36,914 nucleotides of DNA from Azolla pinnata (Eukaryota > Streptophyta > Polypodiopsida > Salviniales > Salviniaceae), in contig JBBBWG010000793.1 in assembly GCA_037176905.1 (NCBI GenBank), positions 1-36,914 of the forward strand, given 5' to 3'. How positions within the stretch are numbered: the first letter of the stretch is position 1; each line of letters starts with the position of its first letter. The notes beneath the pieces were generated by a model that made no database searches, was not told the DNA's origin, and saw only the letters and a program-made list of their open reading frames with translations. Positions 27,839 through 36,914 of the stretch are shown here, one piece after another. The position numbers and the translations under genes were made by a program.

Positions 27839-28530
27839 ATGATAGAGATCATTGTTCTTTTACAAGAACATCATCTAGACGCTCAACAAATAACAGAACA
27901 TAAAAATTACTTCCAGAAAATTGGACACCCATGTGGGCACTAAGTTACAGATCACAAAACCATCAAGCTGGGACTGGTATTGCGCTCCATAAAAAATGGT
28001 TTGGTAACTGGAATAGTCAAGGGATGCTTGTTGAAGGAAGAGCACAATGTTGTGTGTTACAAATGGAAGGAGTGGAAGTTGGTATTCTCAATGTGTATGC
28101 GCCCAATACTAAGGCTGCAAGAATTGGTTTCTGGGAGGAACTCATATGGAAAACCCCCCAAATTGAACAACGGTGCATTTGTGGTGATTTTAACATGATT
28201 GAATAAAGTGATGACCGCTTCGGAAGTAGCATAGATACACTATATGGAGCTGAAAGGACTGGCTAGGAAAGGTTTTATGTGTCCTTAAACTTGATGGATG
28301 TGTGGCACCTTCCCAACTTTCACAGAGGTGGAGGGACTATGAAGTACTCTAGATCAAATGGAATGCATGCAAATAACAATATGTCGTGCCTTGATCGTGA
28401 CTATGTTGGTGACTATATCAGATTCAAAGGCGGTTGGTCAAAAATACTTCTTATCACAACATCTGATCATGCACCGATACTTCTTGGAATTGGAGGAGAT
28501 AAAAAACCTAATTGCACTAGTTTGAGAATC
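27839..28530 (+). pseudogene. LINE APE-type endonuclease remnant
   Basis: Near the start the frame reads IIVLLQEHHLDAQQITEH (the QE.H block carrying the catalytic Glu). Then come GTGIALHKKWFG, VEVGILNVYAPNTKAARIGF, EQRCICGDFNMIE (the GDFN block) and, after stops, LMDVWHLPNFHRGGG, SCLDRDYVGDY and TTSDHAPILLGIG (the SDH block). All the main endonuclease motifs can be seen in order, but stops follow the GDFNMIE block at 28204 and again near 28264. Confidence 0.85.
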
Positions 28531-28989
28531 CCCCACTGGCTGCTAGAGGAGAAAGATTGCGGTGAAGAGCTGGCAAAATCATGGTAACAAGAGCACACAA
28601 AAGGGATTATGACCAAGTTGAGATGCACAGTAACCTTAGAAGTCAGGTACAAAAGAGAAAAGGGGAGTTCCAAAGGTGAGTGCAACTTCTTCACACTGCT
28701 ATTGGCTCATTGCAAAGAATGCATGAATTGCGACCTTGGTGCAATTGGACAAACAAATTGTTGCTTCAAGGTAGAGTGCAATTGGTAGAATTGCAAGATA
28801 AGGCAGCCGATTTTCATTACCACAAACAACTTGCGAGGTGGATTCGTCTAGGGGACAAAGGTTCTAGGGAATTTTTCACTACATTCTAATATCGCCAAGT
28901 AGGTTCTAGCATATCTTGGCTAGCTATGCCAAATGGCTCCATCACAACAAACCTGGTTAAGCTCATTGAGATTGCTACAAACTATTATA

Positions 28990-30300
28990 AAGGGTTGCTA
29001 ACCACTTAACCATAGACAAATATGGCCCAACATTGTAGAAAAATGATTTTGGATAAAATCCCTGAAAGGGTCGTGGATTACATGAACAAAGCCCTTATAT
29101 AACTTATAACTATAGAGGAAATAATACCAACTCTAAAAGCTCTTCCCCAAGGTAGCTGCTTGGGAGAATATGGATTGGATCCATTTTTGTTCAAGATGTA
29201 TTGGGCACTTGTTAAAGAAGATCTTTGCATTGCATTCCAGAAAACATTTGATGATGGGAAAATGCTTGAAGAATGACAAAAGGTTTAATTTACCTTATCC
29301 CAAAGATGGAAGGGTCCTCAAAGGACATACGGAAGTGAAGACCAATCACAATCCTTAACACTATCTATAAACTACATGTTAAGACATTAGCTCATAGACT
29401 ACAAGGTATGTTGCAACATCTTTGTCTTTTAGGAAACAATTGCAACAACATTAAAAAGTTGTTAAAATCTTATAATAATTCTAGTGGATTTCATGAAAAC
29501 ATATGACTGAGTGGAGTGGCAAATTGTTGAAGATATGTTGGCAACTTTTGGGTTTAATGAGAGGTGAATAAGAGGTGTCTCTTGGTCCTCTATTTTACTA
29601 CCGCTAATCAGGTGCTTATTGCAAGTAACAAGGGCTCATCCTTTTAGTTGTCTAGGTCTATACGATAGGGTTGCCCCATGGCTCCCTTTCTCTTCTTACT
29701 CTTTGCTGAAGCAATGTCTATTTTCCTCAACCACAAAAATGCGAGGACACGAGGAGTTTAAATCCTATTGGTGAAAGAAAAATTGTTAGATGCATAATTG
29801 TCGATGACAAAGCATTATTGGTTGAAGGACCTCCCAAAAGGGTGGAAACAACATTGTATATATAATATGAGGGCTTTAAAGCTAAGGTAAACCAACACAA
29901 ATCAGCAGCTTTTGTCACAATTAAAGCCCCGGATTGGCTCTCGGACCCAACATTCAAATGGATCCTGAAGGGCAATACAATCCAATACCTCGGTTTTCAA
30001 ATAGGTTTGGAAATTGACCTGGCACAACACATCGGCACTACTTTTGGTAATAAGGAAGAAACTCCTACAGTGGTCCTCGATAAAGCAATCTTTAACAAGC
30101 AGGATAACAATTGCTAATCGTCTATTGCTTGCTTTAGTTTGGTACACCACATTATGCCGGATATTTGCAAAGTCAAGGTACGTAACCTCATTGGGAATTA
30201 CATACGATCAAGGAAAGAAAAGGCCTATAAACCAAGGGCCAAAGTAGCTTAACACATCCTAATAGGACTGAAGAGCCACGGAGGTCTAGCTAGGTCTTGT
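28990..30300 (+). pseudogene. LINE reverse transcriptase remnant
   Basis: Around 29040-29260 the frames give LDKIPERVVDYMNKAL, then EEIIPTLKALPQGSCLGEYG and LDPFLFKMYWALV, matching the RVT_1 entry (L....T..E+..+......PG.DG....F). Near 29470-29530 VDFMKTYD and EWQIVEDML match the A.D..KAYD.V.W block. The catalytic box is reduced to IIVDDKALL at 29794-29817, where the family has FADD. Frameshifts separate all blocks. Confidence 0.7.
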
Positions 30301-31352
30301 GGATCCACAAGCGTAGAGTCAAGCCTTATTAGCAAAGCTCATGTTATGTGGAGTACTACCAAGGGGTGAACTTTGGAAATACCTTCTACTTAACAAGGTT
30401 TACAAGTGTACCCCAAAGGATGGGGGGCCTTCAGAGAGAAATGTGAAATTCATCTTCCTATAGGATTGGTCTCTACCTATATCTAGGAAATGGTAAGATT
30501 GGTTCTACAACTTGATTTGGAAAGCTTGGTGTATAGTTTAGGAAGAGGTTATCAGTCAAAGATATTGCTGAGAGAGATATCAGGGAACAACAAGGGATAA
30601 TTTAGGATTCGAGAAATAAAGATAGCGGAGGGAAAATGTTAGGGCACTGAAAGTTGGCATGGGGTCCTTTAGTAATAGGACCAGAAATATCCTTACAAGA
30701 TGGGGAGTCCTTCTAACAACAAACAAGGAAGCAACAAGCAACATAGCTGAAAGAGTTCAAAGGAGGGAAAAGCATGAGTATAATAATTGAAAATGTACTA
30801 AGAGACATATCAATACTACCCAATAGTGAATGTATTTGGATCGGAGTATTCTCAAATATAGGATCTCTAATTGGTGTTAGGCAAAAAGAAAAACGGAGTT
30901 TACACTTCCATCTCTACTATGTTATGCAACCCCAAGAGAAACTTGCATAGGAATTCATGAGTCTATGTATAAATATCATATTCAGGTAGTGGCATATGCT
31001 TATCACAAATGGTGCATTGACCACCTAAAGCTTGAGCTTGTTAGAAAAGATTGGTCCTATTAGGTGGTCGACAATAAATCTCTAGCAAGATTGGTGTTGG
31101 ACCAAGGGGAATACTCATAGAACCTCCTAGCCGAAGGTGGTGGTAAGGACCAACATGTTTAGTTGTTCCAGTACACAGTTTGTATGGGGCGCTAAATAAT
31201 ACTAGAATAAAACCAAAGAAGACCAGTTGCAGCCTCATATCATATATGTCAAATCAATTTTTGAATTTTTTTTAAAAAACACGTGGGACCAAGAATACAT
31301 CATTCTATTCCAATGGCTAACTGTGTAAAGAGCCATACCAATAAGGAAATGT

Positions 31353-31640
31353 TTGAAGTTGCCTAGTTTAGATACTAGGTGTCTGTGCTGCAACGAGTCT
31401 GAAGAATCAACTATTCACTGTTTATGGTCATGCAAGACAACACAACAAATTTGGATGCGCGTTTTGCGTATGCTTGCATCGATTGCCAAAGGGAAAGGGA
31501 TTCCATGGGGGCCAGCACATTGGTCTTCTCGGGACTCGATGGCTTGCAAATTCAAATTAGACAAAACAAATTTGGTTTATAGGATTTGGGGAAAAACCTC
31601 GTTAAAAACTGAAATGAAAACCTCATTGACATTGGTATAA
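31353..31640 (+). pseudogene. LINE zinc-binding (zf-RVT) C-terminal remnant
   Basis: The open frame reads MKLPSLDTRCLCCNESEEST followed by IHCLWSCKTTQQIWMRV. It shows the zf-RVT ligands Cys-x2-Cys, then His-x4-Cys, followed by the usual W of the CP....W block. The frame then loses similarity. Its position about 1.5 kb after the RT catalytic box fits a plant L1-type ORF2. Confidence 0.75.
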
Positions 31641-31869
31641 AGGACCATAAGAAGGTATGGGAACTAATAAGCTCTACTACCTTCTGGTTTGTTTGGAAAA
31701 ACCGATGCAAGAGAGTTATGCAAGGAGCCTAAATCCCCACAATAGAAGTAGTTTTACAAATCTAGTTTGAAGTAATCCATACATTAAAGAGTCAATTTGA
31801 TAGCATGCTTGGTCAGTCAAATGCGACCATTTTGAAAAGACTAGATTTATTGAGTATTGGTAGAACTTT

Positions 31870-32690
31870 CGAGTGCTTCACTTGTTTAATTTGATGATAA
31901 GATAGGAATTTCACCCACCTCGCTACTAGTTGTATTTGTCTTGGATATGTTGACTCTATAACTATTTGACACCCCGTTTTACTAATAAAAGAACCTTTCA
32001 ATTGGAATGAAAAACGAGGGGGGTTAAAAAGTAGATAAATTTTTTAATCTTAATTTCAATTTTTCTTAACACTCAACCAGTGCCCATGCTAGCTACTTCA
32101 TTTGCTCCAAGTTCCTCTTCCAGGTGTTTCACTTGTCTAATTTTACGATTAAATAGAAATTTTACCCACCTTGCTGGCTCTTTCCTCTCTCCTTTAACTA
32201 GTTGTATTTATCTTGGAGATGCTAACTCTATAGCCATTTGGCGCCTCGTTTTACTAATGAAAGGACCTTTCAATTGGAAAGAAAAACAAAGGGGGAGGGG
32301 GTGATCTCTATGTAGAAAGTTAACAAAATATTTTAATCTTAATTTCAATTTTTCTTAACACCCAACCAGTGCCTAAGCTAGCTACTTTATCCACTCCAAA
32401 GTCCTCTTCCAAGTGTTTCACTTGTCTAATTTGACGATAAAATAGGAATTTCACCCACCTCGTTGGCTCTTTTCTCCCTTAATTAGTTGTATTTGTCTTG
32501 GATATGTTGAGCTTGTAGCCATTTTGTGCCCCATTTTACTAATGAACGGACCTTTCAATTAGAAGAAAAAAGAGGGGGGGTGATCTTTACATAAAATGTA
32601 GACAAAGTTTTTAGTCTTAATTTTAATTTTTCTTAATGCCCAATCAGTGCCCAGGCTAGCTACTTTATGTGCTCCAAGGTCCTCTCTAGT
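31870..32690. repeat. Three-copy tandem repeat, about 250-290 bp, next to the LINE 3' end
   Basis: Copies begin near 31873, 32124 and 32413 (GTGTTTCACTTGTCTAAT...), so periods are about 251 and 289 bases. A fourth partial copy fades near 32690. Shared blocks are GGAATTTCACCCACCT, AGTTGTATTTGTCTTGGA, CGTTTTACTAATGAAAGGAC, ATTTCAATTTTTCTTAACAC and CAGTGCC..GCTAGCTACT. Copies differ by small indels and changes. Each unit carries AATAAA-like TACTAATAAA/TACTAATGAA and a T-rich part. It may be duplicated 3'-UTR sequence of the adjoining LINE or an unrelated satellite. Confidence 0.85.
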
Positions 32691-32719
32691 GTCGAGATTC
32701 TTGTTTCTATCTACAAGAA

Positions 32720-32775
32720 AGAGCAAGTGAGAGAGAGTGAGGGAGAGAGAGTGTGTGTGAGAGAGAGAGAGAGCA
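32720..32775. repeat. (GA)n/(GT)n microsatellite
   Basis: GA-rich units with GGGA and GTGTGT interruptions, directly after the three-copy tandem array. Confidence 0.9.
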
Positions 32776-35180
32776 TGGAAAATAGAGAGCAAGGAGCCTA
32801 TTATGCAACGTGCAATTAATGGTGAAGTTGGACTGATCTTGTCTGCCATCGGCTGGACATGAGCTTGACCAATCCATTAGCCAAGTGTCACCACCGGCCA
32901 CCATTGGCATCTCCATCTCTAGCACAGGGCTCTTGGCTATCTCCACGTTATTGATGATGTTGAATAGCATCATTATCACCATAAATGTCTCCACTTGGCA
33001 AAATGGAAAGCCCCATGAACTTATTATTGATGTCGATGTTTTTGATGTTGATAAAGACCAAAGAAGGTCTAGACCATAGCCAAAGAGATCAAGACGTTGA
33101 CCTTGTTCTTTAATTTGTAGTAACCAAATACAATATATTTGATTAAACCTTTAATTTGGGACATTCTTTGGGTGTTATTTATCCCCAAAATGATTTAAGA
33201 ATTTTTTTTGTGTATTATTTATTCCCAATAACATCATATAAATTAACGATTGTTTTATTTCTTTAGTCGATGCTCTATTTTTCTTATAATATGTATAAGT
33301 TTGACTGCATTTTTGTTCTCAATAATGTGATGGGTATGTTATCTCTAAACTCATTAGAGAAGCACTCCTATGAGTATGTGCTCACAATGACAACAATTTC
33401 GAGCTTGTTTTAGTTTAATCTTTTAAACATTCGTCGCAAAGAACATGTATTGTCTATGAATGTGGCTATTGTGTCAAAATCAACATACATATGGAATAGG
33501 GAAATGGATAAATGGTAAATGATCAATTAATGGGAAGAGAAACCAATGTTTTCTATTTAGTTCTAATTGTAGGTTATATATTTAGCTAGGTAAAACTAGT
33601 GCATACCGACGGATGTTTGACAAATTTTTTGTTTTCTTGGAACGTTATGCTCCAAAGCATGGAGATGAGATAACATATCTAATTCCTTGACATTTAATGT
33701 TGTCATTTCTTTGATGATTGTCAATTAGGCTCTCTGTTTTCTACCAATTTCTATTGTAATTGTGATTCTTTTATTATCGTAATATGATACATAGAAGGCG
33801 TTAGTACATCATATCAACATTGCCAGAAACCTCAACACAATGTCATGCAACACCTCTCTTTGAAAGTAACACCTTCACTTGTTTTGTAAAATCAAGAAGA
33901 GGGAACTTGTACAAGCTTAGACATGCAAGGTGGTTGAAAGAGTAATGTTGTCATAACCGAGCAAGAGATTGAAAAAAGATATAGGAAAACAAAAGAAGAG
34001 AGGAGAATGGACTGATAACAAAAGAATCTGTTTATTATAATAAAATGAATACAAGGGGAATTGAATATAATGCCGGCTTCGAAAACTTAAGATTAGTGTT
34101 AATTCTAATTGATTTAATATAATGTATATGTCTCTATTTATAGGTTTTTATCGAATAGTTTAAAGATTTTTAGAATGTTCTAAAATGTTCTACACCTAAA
34201 ATATTTTTTCACTATTACAAATCTTTTAGATCCTATAAGGTAGTTATTAGGAGATCCACATTGGATATATACACTATTGCATTGGTTTATTTTGTAATTG
34301 TGTTCAGGTTCATTTTTTATAGACTTGTAAAGGTTATGCTAGGACCATTATCTTGGATTTTTATTTTATAATTGGTAGAAAGAAAATAATTTTGGAAAAA
34401 AAAAAGATAAAGGTAATGGGTAAATCCTTGTCACGGTTAGGATAGAAGATCTAACTATACTCATTACCTTGAAATGCGTTAGATAGACAAAGACCATTCG
34501 TTCTCTTAATGAATATAACACCCCTACTATAGCTCTAGACTATAGATAAAGATAAGGGTATCAAGATGGCCAAGGTCACCATTAAGTCAAGGGTTTACTC
34601 ATATCCATAGGACTTTGGTGGGGAAGATGGTTCCTTAGATCGATATAATTGTCTGTGTTTGGCTCTTGGGGCAGGGGGTTCCTCACCTTCGATGTGTATA
34701 GTTATTGCTTGGTTGCTTTGTGCTTGTGATGCATGAAAATAGAGCCCGAGATTGGGGGCCCTATTGTCACATATGTAATATCTGTTTGAGGTTTAAACTC
34801 AAAACCCTTTAGATAAAAGAGTTTACATTTTTGCCGATATATATATCTTATTTCTTATAACTTGTATTGTTGTCGAATACACATATCACAGATTATGCAA
34901 TACTAATGTTGAATATTTGAGAGCTTTTAAACTAGGTTATCGTCATATTTGGGCACACGCATGATTATCAAGTTATATGAATGTCATGTGGTGGCTATGC
35001 GTGAGTTGATATAATAAATTATATAAAGGTTCTTGCCCTCATTATTAAACCATTTCGATTTAATGCCAATTTTTAAGGCCCTTGTGTTTCGAAGTCTTGG
35101 TAAGTACCTATCTTGTCGTTTTTTTTTCTTACATTTTTCTTATTATACTCTAGTGCTTTGAGACTATTGTTATTTACGAG
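32776..35180. other. AT-rich intergenic DNA, no gene recognised
   Basis: A 64-codon open frame at 32885-33079 has a hydrophobic stretch followed by a D/V-rich run, but no recognised domain and no supporting start context; I do not call it a gene. The rest (about 33100-35180) is dense in stops on both strands, with no transposon motif that I could see. Confidence 0.4.
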
Positions 35181-36420
35181 CTTCGGTTGTGACAACTACT
35201 AGCACTAAAGGGTGCAAGGAAAAAGGGTCAAAGCGATGGGGGAAAGTGGGCATGTTCCATACAAAGGTGAGGAGAGGTTGCTTGAACGGGCAAGAGTGCC
35301 ATGGCCGAGACAGGATGCCAACAAGGAGCCATGGTAGTGGCCTCTACTTCCCAGCCATCCTCCAACATCTCGACCAGGCAGCATGTAGGCTTTGAAGCCC
35401 TTGCACTGGAGCGGCAAGCTCGGGGAGCTCCTTGCGTCAGGGATATGGCCTGTGAATTGTAGCGGAAAGGCATAACTAAGTTGCACACCGACACGGATTC
35501 TCCCATTCTTTTTTCAGGACGATGCCTATCGGACTACACCACATGCACGCTCGGTCTTTACCAATAAAACGAACACAGTGCAACGGAGTTTGTAAATCTT
35601 TCTTCGTAACCGTTCGTGGTGTGCTTTGGGTTCAACCAATATCATCGTTGCAAGATGGGGAATCGTGTTCCGTTGTGATGCTTTGTGGATAGACCAACTA
35701 GGACTTAGTGTCGCCAAGCTTCTGTGACCACCCCCCACCCACACCCCTCGATGCAATCAACCTTCTACCCGACCCAGGCAATGGTTCCAAACGGAGCTTT
35801 GTTTCGTGGTCGGCATTCGCGATGAAATCCTTCCACAGTTACCGAACATCGTTCAGCATGGACGGGCATGTCCACCGGAAGGAGAGGAAGTTTGGACGAG
35901 AAACGGGCGGGCCGGCCATTGTTCTTCATTGCGATCTAGAAACATGAGTAGGTTTGTGAAGAAGAAGAAGAAGAAGAAGAAGAATGAAGAAGGAAGGATG
36001 GATGGATATAAAGTGAGGAAGGAGAGGATAAAGGGTGCTGCCATTCCATTGGACGGTGGGCATTATGAACCTTATCCCCGCCCGCTGCAGGGCTTTCAAC
36101 GGCAGGGATGCGGCCACTTGGCGGAGGGATGCAGCCCGCGCCGTCCGATGGATAAGAGGTGAGGCCAGCCATATACATACACACAATGCATACATACTTG
36201 GAAAGCAGAGTGAAGAAGAGAAAGGAAGGAAGGAAGGAAGCAAGGAATCGCAGGAAGCGAGGGGCATCATAACAAGAAGAGAAAGAGGCTCTGTCTGCGT
36301 CTCTGTCTGCGTCTCTGCACAGGAAGGCTCGGGCACAGTAGCAGTAGTAGTAGTAGTAGTAGTAGTAGTAGCAGTAGCAGGAAGTGGAAAGAGGGAGAGA
36401 GAGAGAGAGAGAGAGAAGCC
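35181..36420 (+). promoter_or_regulatory. GC-richer, microsatellite-rich upstream region of PsbY
   Basis: Base composition changes sharply from AT-rich to about half GC near 35180. Repeats seen are (GAA)n at 35961-35984, (GGAA)n at 36224-36241, a duplicated CTGTCTGCGTCT at about 36294-36316, (AGT)n at 36340-36372 and (GA)n at 36390-36416, which ends 5 bases before the ATG at 36421. Candidate promoter words are TATAAA at 36007-36012 and I-box GATAAG words at 36071-36076 (reverse) and 36151-36156, as often found near light-regulated photosynthesis genes. These words are short, so function is a guess. No convincing gene lies in 35181-36000. Confidence 0.35.
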
Positions 36421-36589
36421 ATGGCTCTGCTGACCGCCGCATCGAGCCTGTCCACATCCATGGCGATGGCCGCCGCGCGATGGTCGCCCATGGGGAGCCA
36501 GGCATCGCGATCTCAGCTGGGCCAGCAGGCTCAGCCTCTGCAGGCGATGGCGATGATGATAAGGTCAGGGGAGGATGAGGGGAGGCAAT

Positions 36590-36627
<38 letters not shown>

Positions 36628-36914
36628 GGAGAGCAGGGAGGAGCAGCGGGTTTGGAGAGGATGGGCAGCAAGATGGCAGCGGCGGCGGTGATGGCGGCGA
36701 TGGCGAGCTCGGGGGGCTCGGCTGCCGCAGCGCAGGAAGTGCTGCAGCAGCTGGCGGCGGCGGATTCCGCGGCCGACGACAAGCGCGGGCTGGTGCTGCT
36801 CCTCACGCTCGCGCCCGCCGTCGGATGGGTCCTCTTCAACATCCTGCGGCCGGGGCTGAACCAGCTGGACAGGATGCGCGGCGGCAGCGCCAAGGGGCTG
36901 GCGGCCGGCCTCGG
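36421..36914 (+). CDS. PSBY: Photosystem II protein PsbY precursor (3' end outside the window)
   Basis: An open frame from ATG at 36421 runs to the window edge (164 codons and two bases) without a stop. Residues 1 to about 55 are Ser/Ala/Met-rich with Arg and start MALLTAASSLSTS, as in a plastid transit peptide. A run of 11 Ser (58-68) follows, then an Ala/Met-rich part (85-104), a likely thylakoid processing region. The mature PsbY segment is clear: EVLQQLAAADSAADDKRGL (106-124), the membrane helix VLLLTLAPAVGWVLFNIL (125-142), and RPGLNQLDRMRGG. PsbY is a small intrinsic subunit at the edge of photosystem II near cytochrome b559. Plant precursors often hold two PsbY units; a second may lie beyond the edge. 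The ATG context (GAAGCCATGG) is good. Confidence 0.9.
36592..36624 (+). repeat. (AGC)11 coding microsatellite (poly-Ser) in the PsbY precursor
   Basis: Eleven perfect AGC codons encode Ser58-Ser68, between the transit peptide and the thylakoid-targeting part. The codons are all identical, so the tract is prone to slip by whole residues without breaking the frame. Confidence 0.95.

Larger units (their letters stand above)
27839..31720 (+). mobile_element. Decayed L1-type LINE retrotransposon
   Basis: Endonuclease, reverse transcriptase and zinc-binding remnants lie in order on the plus strand over about 3.9 kb, with many stops and frameshifts. This is the ORF2 layout of plant non-LTR elements (APE-type endonuclease, RVT_1, zf-RVT). 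No ORF1 was recognised upstream, so the copy is probably 5'-truncated, as is usual for LINEs. No clear poly(A) tail or target-site duplication was found at the 3' end. Confidence 0.85.

Noticed and set aside
32885..33079. Small protein with a hydrophobic stretch
   Set aside because: No family resemblance, short, and surrounded by repeat-derived DNA; not enough to call a gene.
35936..36505. Long minus-strand frames opposite PsbY
   Set aside because: Mostly Ser/Leu/Tyr runs from GA, AGT and GAA microsatellites, antisense to a clear PsbY frame.

Overview
Kind of organism. This is nuclear DNA of a land plant. It carries a nuclear-encoded photosystem II subunit (PsbY) with a plastid transit peptide, a multi-exon organellar DNA gyrase B gene, plant telomere-type repeats, and heavily decayed Ty1/copia, LINE and pogo/Tigger elements. 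Introns are mostly 90-560 bp (longest about 960 bp). Targeting-peptide exons are GC-rich while internal exons and intergenic DNA are AT-rich, and microsatellites sit close to start codons. A bryophyte or other seed-free plant would fit, but this is a weak impression and I cannot name a taxon.

Layout. 1-1364: degenerate CCCTAAA-type repeats, then a broken gene of unknown family. 1572-2440: a GCGGCAAATTTGC-type minisatellite. 2552-9400: a dead pogo/Tigger transposase (minus), then two dead copia elements (plus). 9597-10423: a two-exon gene for a small, probably mitochondrial, single-pass membrane protein. 10942-12075: small retroelement scraps. 12785-14811: a complete six-exon GT8 glycosyltransferase gene. 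15786-22994 (minus): a complete 21-exon organellar gyrase B gene (734 codons). 22996-23729: purine-rich and TTTTAGGG-repeat DNA between divergent genes. 23730-24284: an organelle-targeted S1-like protein. 24285-27838: AT-rich intergenic DNA with minisatellites. 27839-31720: a decayed L1-type LINE. 31870-32690: a roughly 250-290 bp tandem repeat. 32700-36420: mostly featureless AT-rich DNA, becoming GC-richer and microsatellite-rich from about 35.2 kb. 36421 to the end: PsbY precursor, cut by the window edge.

How the genes relate. Four of the five intact genes (PsbY, gyrase B, the S1-like protein, the small membrane protein) have N-termini typical of plastid or mitochondrial import. Gyrase B and the S1-like gene are head to head across about 735 bp. 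There is no operon logic, and clustering by chance is quite possible. The spliced models were built by hand. For gyrase B and GT8 every junction keeps the frame and restores family motifs, which is strong internal evidence.

I did not find a convincing undescribed multi-gene system. The most interesting items are the altered donor-site motifs of the GT8 enzyme, two GC-AG introns and an in-frame alternative acceptor in the gyrase presequence, octameric telomere-like DNA in a divergent promoter, and the decayed pogo-type transposase.
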